Part shown: one piece after another, positions 1-5,065 of the stretch
Layout: every line of letters begins with the position of its first letter
Position numbering within the stretch: position 1 is the first letter of the stretch
Assembly: GCA_023136145.1 (NCBI GenBank)
Contig: JAGLRU010000354.1
Span: 1 to 5,065, forward strand
Length of the DNA: 5,065 nt
Origin: Alphaproteobacteria bacterium
Lineage (GTDB): Bacteria; Pseudomonadota; Alphaproteobacteria; Micavibrionales; UBA2020
Direction: 5' to 3'
Notes under the pieces: generated by a model
The model's input: the letters and a program-made list of their open reading frames with translations, nothing else
Told to the model about the DNA's origin: nothing
The model's database searches: none
Program-made: the position numbers and the translations under genes

Positions 1-896
1 TGGGAATCCCACTGATGGAAGTGAGCATCAAACGTTTCGCAGATCAGGAAATCTTCATTGAAATACTTGATAACGTCCGTGGCGAGGATGTTTTTGTTAT
101 TCAATCCACCTCATATCCGGCGAACGACCATCTGATGGAAATGCTTATCATGTTTGATGCCCTCAAACGTGGCTCAGTTCATCGAATCACAGCAGTAATG
201 CCGTATTTCGGCTACGCACGGCAGGATCGTAAGACAGGACCACGCACACCTATCTCGGCAAAGCTAGTCGCCAATCTGATTACGACAGCAGGCGCAGATC
301 GCGTATTAACGATGGATCTGCACGCCGGACAAATTCAGGGATTCTTCGATATTCCAGTGGATAACCTATTCGCCGGAACGTCAATCTTCATACCTTACGT
401 CCAAAAAACAAAGTCCACAAAACCGCTAACAATGATATCACCAGACGTTGGCGGCGTAATGCGGGCTCGCGCACTGGCCAAACGGCTTGATGCCGGTCTC
501 GCCATTATCGACAAGCGGCGCGAAAAAGCAGGCGTTTCGGAAGTCATGCACGTCATTGGAGATGTCGAAGGGCAGGAATGTATCATGATCGACGATATGG
601 TTGATTCAGCAGGAACCCTATGCAACGCAGCAAAAGCCCTGATGGAAAACGGGGCAGCATCGGTACGCGCACTGGCAACTCACGGTGTCTTCTCCGGCAG
701 CGCAGTGGAGAGGATCGAAAAATCACCCCTGACCGAAATGATCATCACCGACAGCATCGCCGCAACAGAAAATAATGCGACCAGCAAAAAAATAAAACAC
801 CTAACCATCGCCCCGTTAATCGGCGAAGCGATTCTAAGGATCAGCGAAGAACGCTCGGTTTCGTCACTGTTCGACACTGTAATGACTGGGGAATAA
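1..896 (+). CDS. prs: Ribose-phosphate pyrophosphokinase (PRPP synthetase), 5'-truncated by the window edge
   Basis: Prs transfers the pyrophosphate of ATP to ribose 5-phosphate, giving PRPP for purine, pyrimidine, His, Trp and NAD synthesis in the cytoplasm. The frame is open from base 3 and reads GIPL before the first ATG at 15, so that ATG (inside the conserved V-x-RFADQE region) is internal. By comparison with the E. coli enzyme about 20-25 N-terminal residues lie upstream. Counting from the ATG at 15, the visible landmarks are FGYARQDRK (65-73, ATP-binding region), the metal/ATP motif DLHAGQIQGFF (101-111), SPDVGG (142-147), the catalytic flexible-loop region DKRREKAG (166-173) and the PRPP-binding loop DDMVDSAGT (193-201). 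The loop has Ala where most bacterial enzymes have Gly (D-T/S-G-G-T). The C-terminus RISEERSVSSLFD is normal for the family. A TAA stop is followed by no convincing terminator. The identification is secure. Confidence 0.97.
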   Translation, partial: GIPLMEVSIKRFADQEIFIEILDNVRGEDVFVIQSTSYPANDHLMEMLIMFDALKRGSVHRITAVMPYFGYARQDRKTGPRTPISAKLVANLITTAGADRVLTMDLHAGQIQGFFDIPVDNLFAGTSIFIPYVQKTKSTKPLTMISPDVGGVMRARALAKRLDAGLAIIDKRREKAGVSEVMHVIGDVEGQECIMIDDMVDSAGTLCNAAKALMENGAASVRALATHGVFSGSAVERIEKSPLTEMIITDSIAATENNATSKKIKHLTIAPLIGEAILRISEERSVSSLFDTVMTGE

Positions 897-925
897 AAGG
901 CACGCCAGCATCCTACGTGGTAGAT

Positions 926-954
926 TTGTGAACAAACAATATTGTGTCTATATT
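926..954 (+). promoter_or_regulatory. Putative sigma-70 promoter with a palindrome in the spacer
   Basis: A -35-like TTGTGA (926-931) and a -10-like TATATT (949-954) are separated by exactly 17 bases. They lie 55-90 bases upstream of the AT-rich gene at 1015. The spacer holds the perfect 10-bp palindrome ACAATATTGT (936-945), which could be an operator, although such palindromes occur by chance in AT-rich DNA. Base matching and spacing are seen directly; promoter activity is inferred. Confidence 0.45.
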
Positions 955-977
955 TTAACCAACAAAATAAACACACC

Positions 978-1006
978 TTGTATGTAAACGTTAAATGTTT
1001 TATAAA
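978..1006 (+). promoter_or_regulatory. Second putative sigma-70 promoter, very close to the start codon
   Basis: TTGTAT (978-983) and TATAAA (1001-1006) are separated by exactly 17 bases. Transcription from this box would start near 1012-1015, at or beside the ATG at 1015. It would therefore give a leaderless mRNA or force use of a later start such as the ATG at 1036. The region is AT-rich, so a chance match is possible. Confidence 0.35.
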
Positions 1007-1014
1007 AATTGCCC

Positions 1015-1872
1015 ATGATTACTGCATGTCAAAATATGTTTTCAAAGATCGCCCATTTTTTTACCTCAAAATGGCTCTGGATCTTGTCGACATTTATTAT
1101 AATCACAGCGATTATAACATTTCATTTTAGTAAAGATTTGAGTCAAGCCGCAGAATTTGGGGGATTCTTAGCCGGCTTTTCATCGGCTCTCGCTTTTCTG
1201 TGGCTTATTGCAGGCTTTAAACTTCAATCGAAAAACCTTACCTTGCAACATCAAGAATTAGCTCTACAACGCCAGTCGCTTGAAAAACAAGTAAAAGAGC
1301 TTAAGAACTCTTCAAAATTTGGAAGCTTCGCTCAGATTGAAACGATCTTAGATCGTGCTACACGTAGAATATGTGAAAGTGAGCTAAATATTAAAAATCC
1401 ATCAGAAATTCATGATTGTTGGTTGAAAGGAATGATTCATTGGACGGAAATATACGAATCTAAGAATGCCCAAATCGTTCAATCTCGCTGGATGGAATGG
1501 ATAAAAATTGAAAGCATAGCACGTGATTATTTGGGGAGCGTTACGCTAGCACTAAAACTTTACATGGAACACTGTATTGAAACCCCTTTTGATCAAACAA
1601 AGTCAGATGAAGAATTTATTTATATATACTCGGTTTATCTAAACAAAGCACCGTTTCTTTCTGAACATGCTAGTACAGCCTCTATACTGGCAAATTTTGT
1701 TTTCATATATAGCCCAGGATTGAAAGCTCTTAAAGTAGGTGGCATGTTTGCGGCAGCAAAGACATTTGAAAAAAATATGTTTAAAAAAGGCGTTTTAGAA
1801 CAAATGCGAGATGAATTGATCAAAAAAGATATTCCTGTTCCTGCTATTGCTCAAGATCAGAATTACTCTTAA
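1015..1872 (+). CDS. Two-helix membrane protein with coiled coil; unknown function, putAbiC-like architecture
   Basis: The function is not recognised with certainty. From the ATG at 1015 the product has 285 residues: a hydrophobic helix at about 20-38 (WLWILSTFIIITAIITFHF), a short polar loop, a second helix at about 48-68 (FGGFLAGFSSALAFLWLIAGF), then a Gln/Leu/Glu-rich amphipathic coiled coil at about 70-98. A mostly helical soluble domain rich in Trp, Tyr and charged residues runs to the C-terminus, which has a basic stretch (KKGVLEQ...ELIKKD) and ends in QDQNYS. The order 'EFGGFLAGF helix, LQ-x-x-x-L-x-LQ coiled coil, helical domain' resembles putative phage abortive-infection proteins (putAbiC type) and related prophage membrane proteins; this is a likeness of layout, not a demonstrated homology. 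Other in-frame starts are TTG 1009 and ATG 1036; none has a Shine-Dalgarno sequence. Two lines hand-counted near 37% G+C, lower than the neighbouring genes, suggest an acquired gene. It converges on cysS. Confidence 0.75.
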   Translation: MITACQNMFSKIAHFFTSKWLWILSTFIIITAIITFHFSKDLSQAAEFGGFLAGFSSALAFLWLIAGFKLQSKNLTLQHQELALQRQSLEKQVKELKNSSKFGSFAQIETILDRATRRICESELNIKNPSEIHDCWLKGMIHWTEIYESKNAQIVQSRWMEWIKIESIARDYLGSVTLALKLYMEHCIETPFDQTKSDEEFIYIYSVYLNKAPFLSEHASTASILANFVFIYSPGLKALKVGGMFAAAKTFEKNMFKKGVLEQMRDELIKKDIPVPAIAQDQNYS

Positions 1873-1906
1873 TCTAACTCATAAAAAATCACTCAGCCCT
1901 TTAAAA

Positions 1907-1940
1907 TTATTGGAGTAGACGATGAAATTTGAACCAATAA
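1907..1940 (-). terminator. Weak inverted repeat between convergent genes, possible terminator for cysS
   Basis: The arms TTATTGG (1907-1913) and CCAATAA (1934-1940) are perfectly complementary and separated by 20 bases. Read on the minus strand, downstream of the cysS stop at 1950, the stem is followed directly by TTTTAA. The stem is short and AT-rich and the loop is long, so this is a weak candidate. No better terminator is visible in the 77-bp gap between the two convergent stops. Confidence 0.22.
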
Positions 1941-1949
1941 CATTCAGCT

Positions 1950-3314
1950 TCATTTTCTCTTCCATCTTGTTCCCTGAGAAGTATCCTCCAGAAGAATTCC
2001 TTCTTTTTCGAGGTTCCTGCGAATTTGGTCGGCGCAAGCGAAATCTTTGTTTTGTTTAGCAACTTTTCTTTCCTCGATAAGCCCTTCGATTCTATCATCA
2101 CCACCGCCTTGAAACCACTTCTCCACATCCTGTTGCAGCAATCCCATCAGCCTTCCTGCCGCTAGCAATGCCCCCTTCGCCACAGCTTTTTCCGCATCAG
2201 TTCCGGCAATCGAAAGATTTTTAGCTAACACCGCCAGTTCAGCGAATGCCTTGGGCGTGTTCAGGTCATCCGACAAGGCTTCGACAAAAGTTTGCGGCAC
2301 AGCAGAATCATCCGCTTCGATATCCTTCACAACACAAAGGAAACCATAGTACTTATCCAGCGTGCGTTTCGACTGTTGCAACAACTCCTCCGTCCAGTCA
2401 AACGGCTTGCGATAGTGCGTACTTAACAAAGCAAAGCGGATCACTTCTCCGAACGAGCGTTTTACAAGATCATGCACCAGTAAAACATTCCCGACAGATT
2501 TCGACATTTTCTGTCCCTCGACCATTAAATGTCCGTTATGCATCCAGTAATTAACGTACTTTTCGCCGCCATGTGCGCAAACGCTCTGCGCGATTTCATT
2601 TTCATGATGCGGAAAAATCAGATCCTCGCCACCAACATGAATATCAAAATGATTGCCGTTTATGGCCTCGTTCATCGCAGAGCATTCCAGATGCCATCCC
2701 GGACGACCACGCCCGTAAGGGCTATCCCATCCCGGCTGATCGGACGTGGAAGGCTTCCACAAAATAAAATCCGCAGGATCTCTTTTGTAAGGAGCTACTT
2801 CGACACGCGCACCCGCGATTATATCCTTCCGGTTGTGGCGCGAAAGTCTGCCATAGTCCGGCCATGACAACACATCAAACAACACATGCCCATCAGCGAC
2901 ATAAGCATGACCCGCTTTGACCAACTTATCCACCATCGCCAGCATCTGCGGTACATATTCCGTTGCACGAGGCTGGAAGTCAGGTTTCTCAACACCGATA
3001 GCGGCCATATCTTCATCGTAAATACGGGCGAATTTACCGGTGATCGCGCTGATAGGCTCCCCCGTCAGTTTTGCAGCATTGATAATCTTGTCATCAATAT
3101 CAGTGATATTACATGTATACCGCACATGCTTCTTACCGTAGATATGGCGCAAAAGTCGCGCCAGTAAATCAAAAACCACCGCCGGTCGAGCATTGCCTAT
3201 ATGTGCATAGCTGTACACCGTCGGACCGCAAGCATAAAAACGCACGTTCTTCGCATCAATAGGCTTAAATTCCTCTTTTTGCCGCGTAAGGGTATTATGA
3301 ACGTAAAGGGTCAT
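1950..3314 (-). CDS. cysS: Cysteinyl-tRNA synthetase
   Basis: This class I aminoacyl-tRNA synthetase activates cysteine with ATP and loads it onto tRNA-Cys. At 454 residues it is close to the usual 460 or so. The Rossmann-fold catalytic domain contains the HIGH-type motif HIGN (38-41) just after FYACGPTVY, and the KMSKS motif (269-273) within GQKMSKSVGN. The zinc ligands that discriminate cysteine are all present: C29, C211 (WHLECSAM), H236 and E240 (HHENE), matching C28, C209, H234 and E238 of the E. coli enzyme. ITDIDDKI (70-77) is also typical. The helical anticodon-binding part follows from about 290, and the tail carries the conserved AKQNKDFACADQIR and EDTSQGTRW segments. The ATG at 3312-3314 overlaps the stop of the preceding gene as ATGA and has only a weak AAAAG upstream, so translation is probably coupled to that gene. 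Nothing appears broken. Confidence 0.98.
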   Translation of the reverse strand: MTLYVHNTLTRQKEEFKPIDAKNVRFYACGPTVYSYAHIGNARPAVVFDLLARLLRHIYGKKHVRYTCNITDIDDKIINAAKLTGEPISAITGKFARIYDEDMAAIGVEKPDFQPRATEYVPQMLAMVDKLVKAGHAYVADGHVLFDVLSWPDYGRLSRHNRKDIIAGARVEVAPYKRDPADFILWKPSTSDQPGWDSPYGRGRPGWHLECSAMNEAINGNHFDIHVGGEDLIFPHHENEIAQSVCAHGGEKYVNYWMHNGHLMVEGQKMSKSVGNVLLVHDLVKRSFGEVIRFALLSTHYRKPFDWTEELLQQSKRTLDKYYGFLCVVKDIEADDSAVPQTFVEALSDDLNTPKAFAELAVLAKNLSIAGTDAEKAVAKGALLAAGRLMGLLQQDVEKWFQGGGDDRIEGLIEERKVAKQNKDFACADQIRRNLEKEGILLEDTSQGTRWKRK

Positions 3315-3622
3315 CTTTTAAACACCACGAAAACACCACCTTTTTCCGCCGTCATCATAGGAACGGCATAACTGACATATCCATTAAATTTCTCAATCTT
3401 AAAGTACCTCACCACTGGCTGAAACAAAGTCTCGCCTTCACCCGGACGAACCGGTGGAAAACTAACATAGAGCGACTCGACATTAGTTTTCTTGCAATAT
3501 CTGACAATTGTGTCAAGTTTCTGCAAAGCGTCAGGCTTTTCCATACCGGAAAGATCGACCTTGACCTCGGCTTCTTCCTCTTTAGGCAGCTCTTTTCCGG
3601 CAATCTGTTCAAAAAAACTCAT
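3311..3622 (-). CDS. Small protein resembling a degenerate Smr domain, upstream of and overlapping cysS
   Basis: This 103-residue acidic-to-basic protein has no signal peptide or membrane segment. Residues 22-103 follow the pattern of a Smr (small MutS-related) domain: VDLSGMEKPDALQKL (22-36) matches the family opening V/LDLHG-M-x-x-x-EA-x-x-x-L; a helix and a hydrophobic strand (ESLYVSF, 49-55) come next; then PGEGETL (60-66) where HGKG-x-x-x-L is usual; and the end AVPMMTAEKGGVFVVFKR (86-103) resembles the closing A-x-x-x-x-GG-x-G-x-x-x-V-x-L-K/R. The characteristic histidines of LHG and HGxG are replaced (S26; P60-G61), so nuclease activity would not be expected. The assignment is my inference from pattern, with an uncharacterised conserved protein as the alternative. 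The ATG at 3622 has a good ribosome binding site (AGAGGA at 3628-3633, five bases away). The ATGA overlap places it first in an operon with cysS. Confidence 0.85.
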   Translation of the reverse strand: MSFFEQIAGKELPKEEEAEVKVDLSGMEKPDALQKLDTIVRYCKKTNVESLYVSFPPVRPGEGETLFQPVVRYFKIEKFNGYVSYAVPMMTAEKGGVFVVFKR

Positions 3623-3627
3623 GAAAA

Positions 3628-3633
3628 TCCTCT
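3628..3633 (-). promoter_or_regulatory. Ribosome binding site of the small Smr-like gene
   Basis: On the minus strand AGAGGA ends five bases before the ATG at 3622. This supports that start and contrasts with the weak site in front of cysS, suggesting the upstream gene drives translation initiation for the pair. Confidence 0.7.
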
Positions 3634-3642
3634 TCCCTGCAT

Positions 3643-3656
3643 GTTAAATATATAAC
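3643..3656. promoter_or_regulatory. AT-rich near-palindrome between divergent genes, possible shared -10 region
   Basis: GTTAAATATATAAC is symmetric except for one base pair position on each side (GTTA...TAAC arms). It is the most AT-rich stretch of the 62-bp gap between the divergent starts at 3622 and 3685. It holds TATAAC (3651-3656) on the plus strand and TATATT (3652-3647) on the minus strand. These would place transcript starts about 20 bases before each gene. No good -35 box is visible for either direction, so the call is tentative. Confidence 0.3.
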
Positions 3657-3670
3657 AGCTTCTCTAAGAA

Positions 3671-3675
3671 AAGGA
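3671..3675 (+). promoter_or_regulatory. Ribosome binding site of pyrC
   Basis: AAGGA lies nine bases before the ATG at 3685 and no other suitable start is near, so it fixes the start of the dihydroorotase. Confidence 0.7.
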
Positions 3676-3684
3676 ATATCTGAA

Positions 3685-4995
3685 ATGTTTGATCTGATCC
3701 TGAAAAACGGTACCGTCGTCACACCCGGCGGCATCACAGAAACCGATATTGCCGTCATGAACGGACGAATTGCCGGTCTTGGCGATTTCTCCTCCGCAAA
3801 AAAAACCATCGATTGCAAAAATCTGCATATCCTCCCGGGTGCGATTGATACGCATGTGCATTTCCGCGAACCCGGATTGACCCATAAGGAAGATTTTACA
3901 ACTGGCACTCTCTCAGCCATAGCTGGAGGAGTAACCACCATCTTTGACATGCCCAACACTGATCCGCTCACCATCACCGCTAAAACGCTACAAGATAAGC
4001 TACAAATGGCAAAGGGACGCGCATGGTGCGATTACGCTTTTTTCATCGGAGGCAGTGCCGATAACACAAACAATCTAAACGTTCTCGAAAAGATGCCCGG
4101 ATGCTGCGGCGTAAAAATTTACATGGGTTCCAGCACTGGATCACTGCTAACTGCGGAAGACGATATTATTCTATCCATCTTGAAAAAATGCGTGCGTCGC
4201 ATCGCCATCCATGCCGAGGACGAGGAACGTCTGAAATCACGGAGACATATCGCCGAAGCCAGCCATGATGTCAAAGATCATCCAAACTGGCGCGATGCTG
4301 AAACAGCACTCATGGCAAGTAAACGCGCTGTCGGACTTGCTCGAGAAGCAGGACAACCAATTCATCTGCTGCATATCACAAGTGCCGATGAAATGGCTTT
4401 TCTCTCAGATCACAAAGACATTGCCACCGTTGAAGTTACGCCTCATCACCTCACCTTATCTGCGCCCGAATGCTATAAGAACATCGGCATACTCGCACAG
4501 ATCAACCCCCCTATCCGCGACAAGCATCATCAAGAAGCACTATGGAAGGCCATCAGAAACGGTCTTGTCGATACGATTGGATCGGATCACGCTCCGCATA
4601 CCCTAGATGAAAAAGACAAAATATATCCCGACTCGCCCAGCGGAATGCCCGGCGTACAGACAACCCTGCCGATCATGCTAAATCATGTAAATAAAGGCCG
4701 CCTTTCTCTAGAACGTATGGTTGATCTGCTAGCGCACAGACCACAGTGCCTTTATCAAATCACCGGAAAAGGCCGCATTGCCGTTGGCTATGATGCCGAT
4801 TTCGCCATCATCGATCTCCGCAAATCCAACACCATCACCAACAAATGGATAAAAAGTAAATGCGGCTGGACACCATATAATGGCATAACCGTAACGGGCT
4901 GGGTGCAAGGAACAATTTTACGCGGATCGCTCGTTATGTGGGAGGATGAAATTCTCGAATCACCAGAAGGAAGAAAGGTTATTTTAGGCGATTGA
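3685..4995 (+). CDS. pyrC: Dihydroorotase, CAD-like/hydantoinase-type amidohydrolase
   Basis: The enzyme cyclises N-carbamoyl-L-aspartate to L-dihydroorotate, the third step of pyrimidine synthesis, in the cytoplasm. The 436-residue protein opens with a small beta domain (FDLILKNGTVVTPGG) and continues as an amidohydrolase barrel with a complete metal site: H57 and H59 in DTHVHFREPG, K144 in GVKIYMGSSTG (expected carboxylated lysine bridging two metals), H176 in IHAEDE, H230 in HLLHITS, and D301 in GSDHAPHT. FDMPNT (87-92), VEVTPHHLTL and QINPPIRD are further dihydroorotase signatures. The C-terminus returns to the beta domain with GRIAVGYDADFAIID and CGWTPYNG, as in the group common in Alphaproteobacteria. 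Allantoinase or hydantoinase are related alternatives, but FREPG, the NPPIRD segment and overall resemblance favour dihydroorotase. It is divergent from the Smr-like/cysS pair and has a clear ribosome binding site. Confidence 0.95.
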   Translation: MFDLILKNGTVVTPGGITETDIAVMNGRIAGLGDFSSAKKTIDCKNLHILPGAIDTHVHFREPGLTHKEDFTTGTLSAIAGGVTTIFDMPNTDPLTITAKTLQDKLQMAKGRAWCDYAFFIGGSADNTNNLNVLEKMPGCCGVKIYMGSSTGSLLTAEDDIILSILKKCVRRIAIHAEDEERLKSRRHIAEASHDVKDHPNWRDAETALMASKRAVGLAREAGQPIHLLHITSADEMAFLSDHKDIATVEVTPHHLTLSAPECYKNIGILAQINPPIRDKHHQEALWKAIRNGLVDTIGSDHAPHTLDEKDKIYPDSPSGMPGVQTTLPIMLNHVNKGRLSLERMVDLLAHRPQCLYQITGKGRIAVGYDADFAIIDLRKSNTITNKWIKSKCGWTPYNGITVTGWVQGTILRGSLVMWEDEILESPEGRKVILGD

Positions 4996-5004
4996 ACAAT
5001 TATA

Positions 5005-5037
5005 GTCATCACCTCCGATTTATTCAGGGGTGACGAC
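5005..5037 (+). terminator. Imperfect hairpin after pyrC, possible terminator
   Basis: GTCATCACCTC (5005-5015) pairs with GGGGTGACGAC (5027-5037) with one A/C mismatch (5008/5034) and one T-G wobble, leaving an 11-base loop. It starts ten bases after the pyrC stop. Only three T follow within a few bases (5041-5043), so it is not a classical intrinsic terminator; it may instead stabilise the 3' end or belong to the next gene's leader, outside the window. Confidence 0.4.
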
Positions 5038-5065
5038 AACTTTAAACTCCCTCAATCTCTTTCTT

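Noticed and set aside
911..921. Small stem (CTAC/GTAG) after the prs stop, considered as a terminator
   Set aside because: Only four base pairs around a three-base loop, without a T run.
942..1130. 62-codon plus-strand open frame overlapping the start of the membrane protein gene
   Set aside because: It lies in another frame of the 1015-1872 gene, has no ribosome site or recognisable composition, and the longer frame has clear membrane and coiled-coil structure.
2529..2867. 112-codon plus-strand open frame inside cysS
   Set aside because: Fully antisense to cysS, which is unmistakable; the frame is a by-product of its codon use.
3609..3977. 122-codon minus-strand open frame across the divergent promoter region
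   Set aside because: Mostly antisense to the start of pyrC and overlaps the start of the small Smr-like gene; no family likeness.
4788..5039. Minus-strand frame with GGAGGTGATG at 5007-5016
   Set aside because: The purine-rich sequence runs straight into the ATG, leaving no spacing for initiation, and the frame is antisense to the conserved C-terminus of pyrC. The motif is the complement of the hairpin arm.
1..5065. CRISPR arrays, tRNA or rRNA genes, insertion sequences and long direct repeats
   Set aside because: None was found on reading both strands: no regularly spaced repeats, no cloverleaf or transposase-like coding sequence.

Overview
The window carries four chromosomal genes with readily assigned or partly assigned roles and one AT-rich gene of unknown function. 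The four are the 3' part of prs (ribose-phosphate pyrophosphokinase), cysS (cysteinyl-tRNA synthetase), a small gene overlapping cysS by four bases, and pyrC (dihydroorotase). The protein sequences look alphaproteobacterial: Prs has the GPRTPISAKLVANLITTAG stretch typical of that class, and the dihydroorotase has the C-terminal CGWTPY signature of its alphaproteobacterial group. Hand-counted lines of prs and pyrC give about 43-63% G+C, so this is a moderate-GC member of the class. The genus cannot be fixed from the sequence.

Layout. 1-896 (+): prs, cut at its 5' end by the window edge. 897-1014: AT-rich intergenic region with two promoter-like boxes, one holding a perfect 10-bp palindrome in its spacer. 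1015-1872 (+): a 285-residue protein with two N-terminal membrane segments, a short coiled coil and a soluble C-terminal region. 1873-1949: convergent intergenic region. 1950-3314 (-): cysS. 3311-3622 (-): a 103-residue protein resembling a Smr domain without its usual histidines; its stop overlaps the cysS start as ATGA, so the two are probably co-transcribed and translationally coupled. 3623-3684: short divergent promoter region. 3685-4995 (+): pyrC. 4996-5065: trailer with an imperfect hairpin.

Three genes are housekeeping: Prs makes PRPP, used for nucleotides, His and Trp; PyrC closes the dihydroorotate ring two steps before PRPP is consumed in pyrimidine synthesis; CysS charges tRNA-Cys. 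They do not form one operon. The only accessory-looking element is the gene at 1015-1872. It is AT-rich, lacks a clear ribosome binding site and sits between a housekeeping gene and a convergent neighbour. Its architecture (two membrane helices, then a Gln/Leu/Glu-rich coiled coil, then a helical domain) recalls putative phage abortive-infection membrane proteins of the putAbiC type. That makes it the best candidate for something undescribed here, but the sequence alone does not prove a defence role.
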